A DNA stretch of 64,000 nt, taken from assembly GCA_002473165.1 (NCBI GenBank), contig DKSD01000094.1, positions 75,515 to 139,514 of the forward strand, read 5' to 3'. Under the pieces are notes generated by a model, which saw only the letters and a program-made list of their open reading frames with translations, was not told the DNA's origin and ran no database searches. This stretch comes from Succinatimonas sp. UBA7265. GTDB taxonomy: Bacteria; Pseudomonadota; Gammaproteobacteria; Enterobacterales; Succinivibrionaceae. Position 1 is the first letter of the stretch. Each line of letters opens with the position of its first letter. Below, piece by piece: positions 61,047 through 64,000 of this stretch. Both the position numbers and the translations under genes were made by a program.

Positions 61047-61155
61047 AGCGGCTGAAAGCAGGCGGCGATTTTCAGGCCTGCCTGCACTGACGCGGCCGCG
61101 GGTCATTGGCGTCTTACGGATGCGCGCCGCGCCTGCCAGATCTTAAGGTATTGTG

Positions 61156-61665
61156 ATGAAAGACATTGCACTGTTTTACGGCACCTACACCGGCGTGACC
61201 AGGATGGTTTCAGAGAAGATCGCCAAAGAACTCGGCGCTGACAAAATCGACGTCTACGACATCAGCAAAGACGGCGAGAAGATGGGCGATTACAAGAAAC
61301 TCATCATCGGCACTTCAACCTGGAGCATCGGCGAGCTGCAGGAAGACTGGGACGCCTTTATGCCCAAACTTCAGCAAATGGACTTCAGCGGCTCGGTGGT
61401 GGCGCTGTTCGGCACCGGTGATCAGGCAGGCTACCCTGACACCTTCTTAGACGGCATGGGCATGCTCTATGAAACCTTCCAGTACCGCGGAGCAAAATTC
61501 GTCGGCTTTTGGCCGACCGAAGGCTACGATTTCACGAGCCCCTTGCCCCTGCTTGACCATGATCACTTTGTGGGCCTGGCCATAGACGAAGACAACCAGC
61601 CTGAGCTTACCGATGAGCGCATCAAAAAATGGTGCGCCCTCATCAGGCCTGAATTCGGCCTCTGA
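61156..61665 (+). CDS. fldA: Flavodoxin (long-chain)
   Basis: FMN electron carrier, 169 residues. The phosphate-binding loop is YGTYTGVTRMVSEKIAKEL; the isoalloxazine loops are STWSIGELQEDWD and GTGDQAGYPDTFLDGMG; the long-chain insertion follows (TEGYDFTSP). ATG at 61156 has AAGG seven bases upstream; the preceding GTG codon is less likely. In E. coli flavodoxin donates electrons to IspG/IspH, MetH and anaerobic radical-SAM enzymes. Confidence 0.93.
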   Translation: MKDIALFYGTYTGVTRMVSEKIAKELGADKIDVYDISKDGEKMGDYKKLIIGTSTWSIGELQEDWDAFMPKLQQMDFSGSVVALFGTGDQAGYPDTFLDGMGMLYETFQYRGAKFVGFWPTEGYDFTSPLPLLDHDHFVGLAIDEDNQPELTDERIKKWCALIRPEFGL

Positions 61666-61673
61666 TCCCCTCC

Positions 61674-61717
61674 GCGCCCGGTTTCCAGGCCGGGCGCCGG
61701 CGCCCTTTTATGGGTTG
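61674..61717 (+). terminator. Terminator after flavodoxin
   Basis: GCGCCCGG (61674-61681) pairs with CCGGGCGC (61690-61697); an overlapping GGGCGC / GCGCCC hairpin directly precedes CTTTTA. The two structures are alternatives. Confidence 0.65.
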
Positions 61718-61782
61718 CTGTCCTTTTCACCCCTGATTATTTTTGGGCAGCACTGCACCTTTACTGATCCTCCTGCGCTCTT

Positions 61783-61813
61783 TTGGACCGTGCTCCGCCA
61801 GAGCGCATATAAT
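61783..61813 (+). promoter_or_regulatory. Promoter of symporter gene
   Basis: Perfect -10 TATAAT at 61808-61813; TTGGAC at 61783-61788 is the nearest -35 (19-base spacing, longer than ideal). Leader about 65 bases. Confidence 0.5.
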
Positions 61814-61883
61814 TTTCGTTTAAGCACCCGCGTTGCCGCTGGCAGGCGGGATTTTCCGCAATAAATTTATTCCGAGGTATTAA

Positions 61884-63266
61884 ATGAGCAGTCCTGATCG
61901 CATGGGATTTGCCACCAAGATCGGCGGGCTTCTGGCGGCAGCCGGATCCGCTGTCGGCCTGGGCAACATCTGGCGTTTCCCTACCGTGGCCGGCATGAAC
62001 GGCGGCAGCGCTTTCATCATCATTTACCTGGCCTGCGTGTTCATCTTCGGCGTGCCGCTTTTGATCGCCGAGTTCAGCATCGGCCGCCATGCCCGCGCCA
62101 ACGCCGGCTCAGCTTTTAAAGTGCTGGCGCCGAACACGCTGTGGCGTTTTATCGGCCCGTGGACCGTGCTCATCGCCTTCATCATCCTCTCTTACTACAA
62201 CGTCGTGGCAGGCTGGGTTGGCTACTATCTGTATGAAGGCGTGGCCGGCAGCTTTGTGTCGATCTCAGAGCAGGTGGCAGCCGGCAACGCCAACGCCTTT
62301 GCCGAAAATTTCGGTTCGTTCGTCAGCAATCCCTGGATGCCGGTAGTCTGCCTGCTCGTCACCATCGGGATCACCCATTTCTTTGTGGTGCGCGGCGTCC
62401 AGAAAGGCATTGAGAAATCCGCCAAGATCCTCATGCCGGCGCTGTTCATCATCCTGCTGATGCTCGTGGTGTTCGCCCTGCGCATGCCCGGCGCCTCAGA
62501 CGGCCTGGCCTACATTTTCAAGCCGGACTTCTCCAAGGTCACCGGCGAGACGGTGCTCGCAGCCCTCTCCCAGTGCTTCTATTCCTTAAGCCTCGGCATG
62601 GGCCTGGTTACTTACGCCTCCTACTTCCGCCGCGAGGTCAATATCGGCAAGACGGCGGCGAGCGTGGCCTCCGTTGACACCATGGTCGCGATTTTAGCCG
62701 GCGTAATCATTTTCCCGGCCGTGTTCTCGGTTGCAGGCGTTGAGCCTTCCGCCGGCGCCTCGCTCGTCTTCATCTCGCTGCCGAGCGTCTTCAACTCCGC
62801 CTTAAGCGGCTCGCCGTTCCTCATGTGGCTCATGCCGGTGCTGTTCTACGCGCTGCTGCTCTTTGCAACCCTGACGTCCACCATCTTCCTGCATGAAGTC
62901 GTGACCGCCTGGTTCTGCGAGACCTTCACGATGACCCGCCACCGCGCCGCGCGCATCGTCACGGCCCTCATGATCCTCCTGGGCATCTGCTGCTCGCTCT
63001 CCATGGGTCTGTGGAGCGGCTTTACGATCGGCGGCCTCTGCCTCTTCGATCTCTTTGACACCGTGACGACCAAATACATGCTGCCGCTCTCGGGCATCGC
63101 GATCGCGCTGTTCGTCGGCTGGAGGATGACAACCCGCCAGCTGTGGGTTGAGCTCACCTCACACGGCATGTTCAAGTTCAAACCGGTCGTGCCCCTGCTC
63201 GTCCTGCTGCGCTACATCTGCCCGATCCTGCTGGTGGTGATTCTGGTTACCGGTATCTTGTCCTAA
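61884..63266 (+). CDS. Sodium-dependent transporter, neurotransmitter:sodium symporter family
   Basis: LeuT-fold Na+ symporter, 460 residues and about 11-12 helices. TM1 signature AAAGSAVGLGNIWRFPTVAGMNGG includes the unwound substrate/sodium site; TM6 region LSQCFYSLSLGMGLVTYASYF and TM8 TLTSTIFLHEVVTAW follow. Bacterial members carry amino acids such as leucine, tryptophan or tyrosine; specificity cannot be read. Preceded by GAGG at good spacing. Confidence 0.9.
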   Translation: MSSPDRMGFATKIGGLLAAAGSAVGLGNIWRFPTVAGMNGGSAFIIIYLACVFIFGVPLLIAEFSIGRHARANAGSAFKVLAPNTLWRFIGPWTVLIAFIILSYYNVVAGWVGYYLYEGVAGSFVSISEQVAAGNANAFAENFGSFVSNPWMPVVCLLVTIGITHFFVVRGVQKGIEKSAKILMPALFIILLMLVVFALRMPGASDGLAYIFKPDFSKVTGETVLAALSQCFYSLSLGMGLVTYASYFRREVNIGKTAASVASVDTMVAILAGVIIFPAVFSVAGVEPSAGASLVFISLPSVFNSALSGSPFLMWLMPVLFYALLLFATLTSTIFLHEVVTAWFCETFTMTRHRAARIVTALMILLGICCSLSMGLWSGFTIGGLCLFDLFDTVTTKYMLPLSGIAIALFVGWRMTTRQLWVELTSHGMFKFKPVVPLLVLLRYICPILLVVILVTGILS

Positions 63267-63284
63267 ACCGGATCTCAAAGTTAT

Positions 63285-63317
63285 AAAAGCCCTGCCGGCA
63301 TCCCGGCGGGGCTTTTT
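63285..63317 (+). terminator. Terminator after symporter
   Basis: AAAAGCCCTGCCGG / CCGGCGGGGCTTTT stem (one mismatch), loop CATC, followed by TT and a short T run. Confidence 0.9.
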
Positions 63318-63372
63318 TCCGCCCTCTGGCATACCGGAATTTACCTCAACTTAACTTTAAATAACTTATTCT

Positions 63373-63387
63373 TTTACAGACTGTAAA
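63373..63387. promoter_or_regulatory. Dyad upstream of phoA
   Basis: TTTACAG-A-CTGTAAA, perfect 7-bp arms, 49 bases before phoA. It contains ACTGTAA-like elements reminiscent of a Pho-box half, but I cannot align two 7-base repeats at 11-base spacing convincingly. Confidence 0.35.
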
Positions 63388-63435
63388 TACGATTTACTCC
63401 GTTAACAGACAATTCTTTCCAATCGGAGTAACACA

Positions 63436-64000
63436 ATGCACAAGTTTGCAATCACCGCAATTTCCCTCGCCGTCGGCCTGGCTTTCGCTCAGGGAGCCGC
63501 TGCCGCGGACAATGACGTCTTCAACCGCGCCGCCAAGGGCGATTTGGCGACCTTTGGCGGTGCCGCCCGCATCAAGGGCGACATGGCCAAGCTTTACGAA
63601 GAGCAGTTAAAGCTTGCCTCCAAGCAGCACGCCAAGAACGTCATCCTCTTCATCGGCGACGGCATGGGCGACTCCGAGATCACCGCTGCCCGCAACTTCG
63701 CCGAAGGCGCTGGCGGCTACTTCAAAGGCATCGACGCACTGCCCATTTCCGGCCAGTACACTCACTACTCCTTAGACAAGAAGACCCGCAAGCCTAACTA
63801 CGTGACTGACTCCGCCGCCTCCGCCACCGAGTGGGCCACCGGCGTTAAGACCTACAACGGCGCCATCGGCGTCGATCTCGACGAGAAACCGCACGAGAAC
63901 CTCATTGAGCTTGCCAAGAAGAAAGGCCTAGCCACCGGCAACGTCACCACTTCCGAGATCCAAGATGCCACCCCGGCCGTACAGCGTGATCGCCATGTGA
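63436..64000 (+). CDS. phoA: Alkaline phosphatase, 3' end cut by window edge
   Basis: Periplasmic phosphomonoesterase; only the first 188 codons are in the window, with an open frame to the edge. Signal peptide MHKFAITAISLAVGLAFAQG ending near AAAAD. NVILFIGDGMGDSEITAARNFAEGAGG-type metal segment, nucleophile Ser in VTDSAASATEWATG and EIQDATPA (equivalent to Asp153/Thr155 of E. coli) are present. GGAG precedes the ATG by eight bases. Disulphides of E. coli PhoA lie further downstream, beyond the edge. Confidence 0.95.
   Translation, partial: MHKFAITAISLAVGLAFAQGAAAADNDVFNRAAKGDLATFGGAARIKGDMAKLYEEQLKLASKQHAKNVILFIGDGMGDSEITAARNFAEGAGGYFKGIDALPISGQYTHYSLDKKTRKPNYVTDSAASATEWATGVKTYNGAIGVDLDEKPHENLIELAKKKGLATGNVTTSEIQDATPAVQRDRHV

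Larger units (their letters stand above)
60760..61155. promoter_or_regulatory. Intergenic region before flavodoxin gene
   Basis: About 396 bases. It contains an imperfect long inverted repeat (60827-60870), a TATAAT -10 (61041-61046) and, downstream of that, a GCAGGC / GCCTGC hairpin (about 61058-61085) that would lie in the flavodoxin leader. No convincing ORF. No Fur-like palindrome was noticed. Confidence 0.5.

Noticed and set aside
63330..63435. Pho box upstream of phoA
   Set aside because: Two CTGTCA-like repeats at 11-base spacing could not be aligned; only a short palindrome is clear.

Overview
The window looks like chromosomal core DNA of a gammaproteobacterium, roughly 57% GC by eye. 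The evidence is synteny: S10-type ribosomal protein order; cysS / ppiB-lpxH; pyrE / yicC; uvrD-yigB-xerC-dapF-lysA-lptM-cyaA facing hemX-hemY; ilvE-ilvD-ilvA; yihG beside dsbA; acrR / acrAB. A class I adenylate cyclase, LptM, LpxH and AcrB confirm a Gram-negative cell. Two TRAP transporters and hexuronate catabolism suggest a host-associated, possibly anaerobic member such as Succinivibrionaceae; that family placement is an inference. I see no rRNA, tRNA, CRISPR array, insertion sequence or prophage.

Layout: 1-3.3 kb, S10 operon (minus) with promoter and leader. 3.3-12.4 kb, envelope phosphoethanolamine transferase, queH, pyrE, yicC, a YbjD-type OLD nuclease, cysS, ppiB, lpxH. 12.4-16.8 kb, sugar-acid genes idnD-like, uxuA, uxuB, preceded by an elaborate leader. 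16.8-21.5 kb, polA, yhhQ behind a preQ1-I-like riboswitch, ddl. 21.7-32.6 kb, a sugar-acid island: a minus operon (dctP-dctQ-dctM, then an IlvD/Edd-family dehydratase) diverges from gntR and a plus operon (manD, dctP-dctQ-dctM, kduD-like). 32.7-42.9 kb, rho, uvrD, yigB, xerC, dapF, lysA, lptM, cyaA. 43-50.6 kb, hemX-hemY and ilvE-ilvD-ilvA plus a coupled periplasmic protein. 50.8-54.1 kb, yihG, dsbA, a squalene/phytoene-synthase-family gene, yciA. 54.1-60.8 kb, acrR, acrA, acrB and an unrecognised 383-residue protein. 61.1-64 kb, flavodoxin, an SNF-family symporter and the start of phoA, cut by the right edge.

How the genes fit: the 12-32 kb genes form a coherent inferred programme for importing sugar acids by TRAP transport and converting fructuronate/mannonate-type compounds to 2-keto-3-deoxy acids. 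It has two non-homologous mannonate-dehydratase-type enzymes (UxuA and ManD-like), a mannonate oxidoreductase, a second dehydratase and two dehydrogenases. A perfect 10+10 bp dyad just upstream of manD, a CRP-like site and GTATAC-core palindromes point to GntR and cAMP-CRP control; cyaA is in the same window. KDG kinase and aldolase are not in the window. queH and yhhQ together supply queuosine.

Nothing here is certain to be a new system. The best candidates for follow-up are the GntR-centred double-TRAP island, the preQ1-like leader of yhhQ, the structured idnD leader with a 5-codon ORF, and two uncharacterised proteins.
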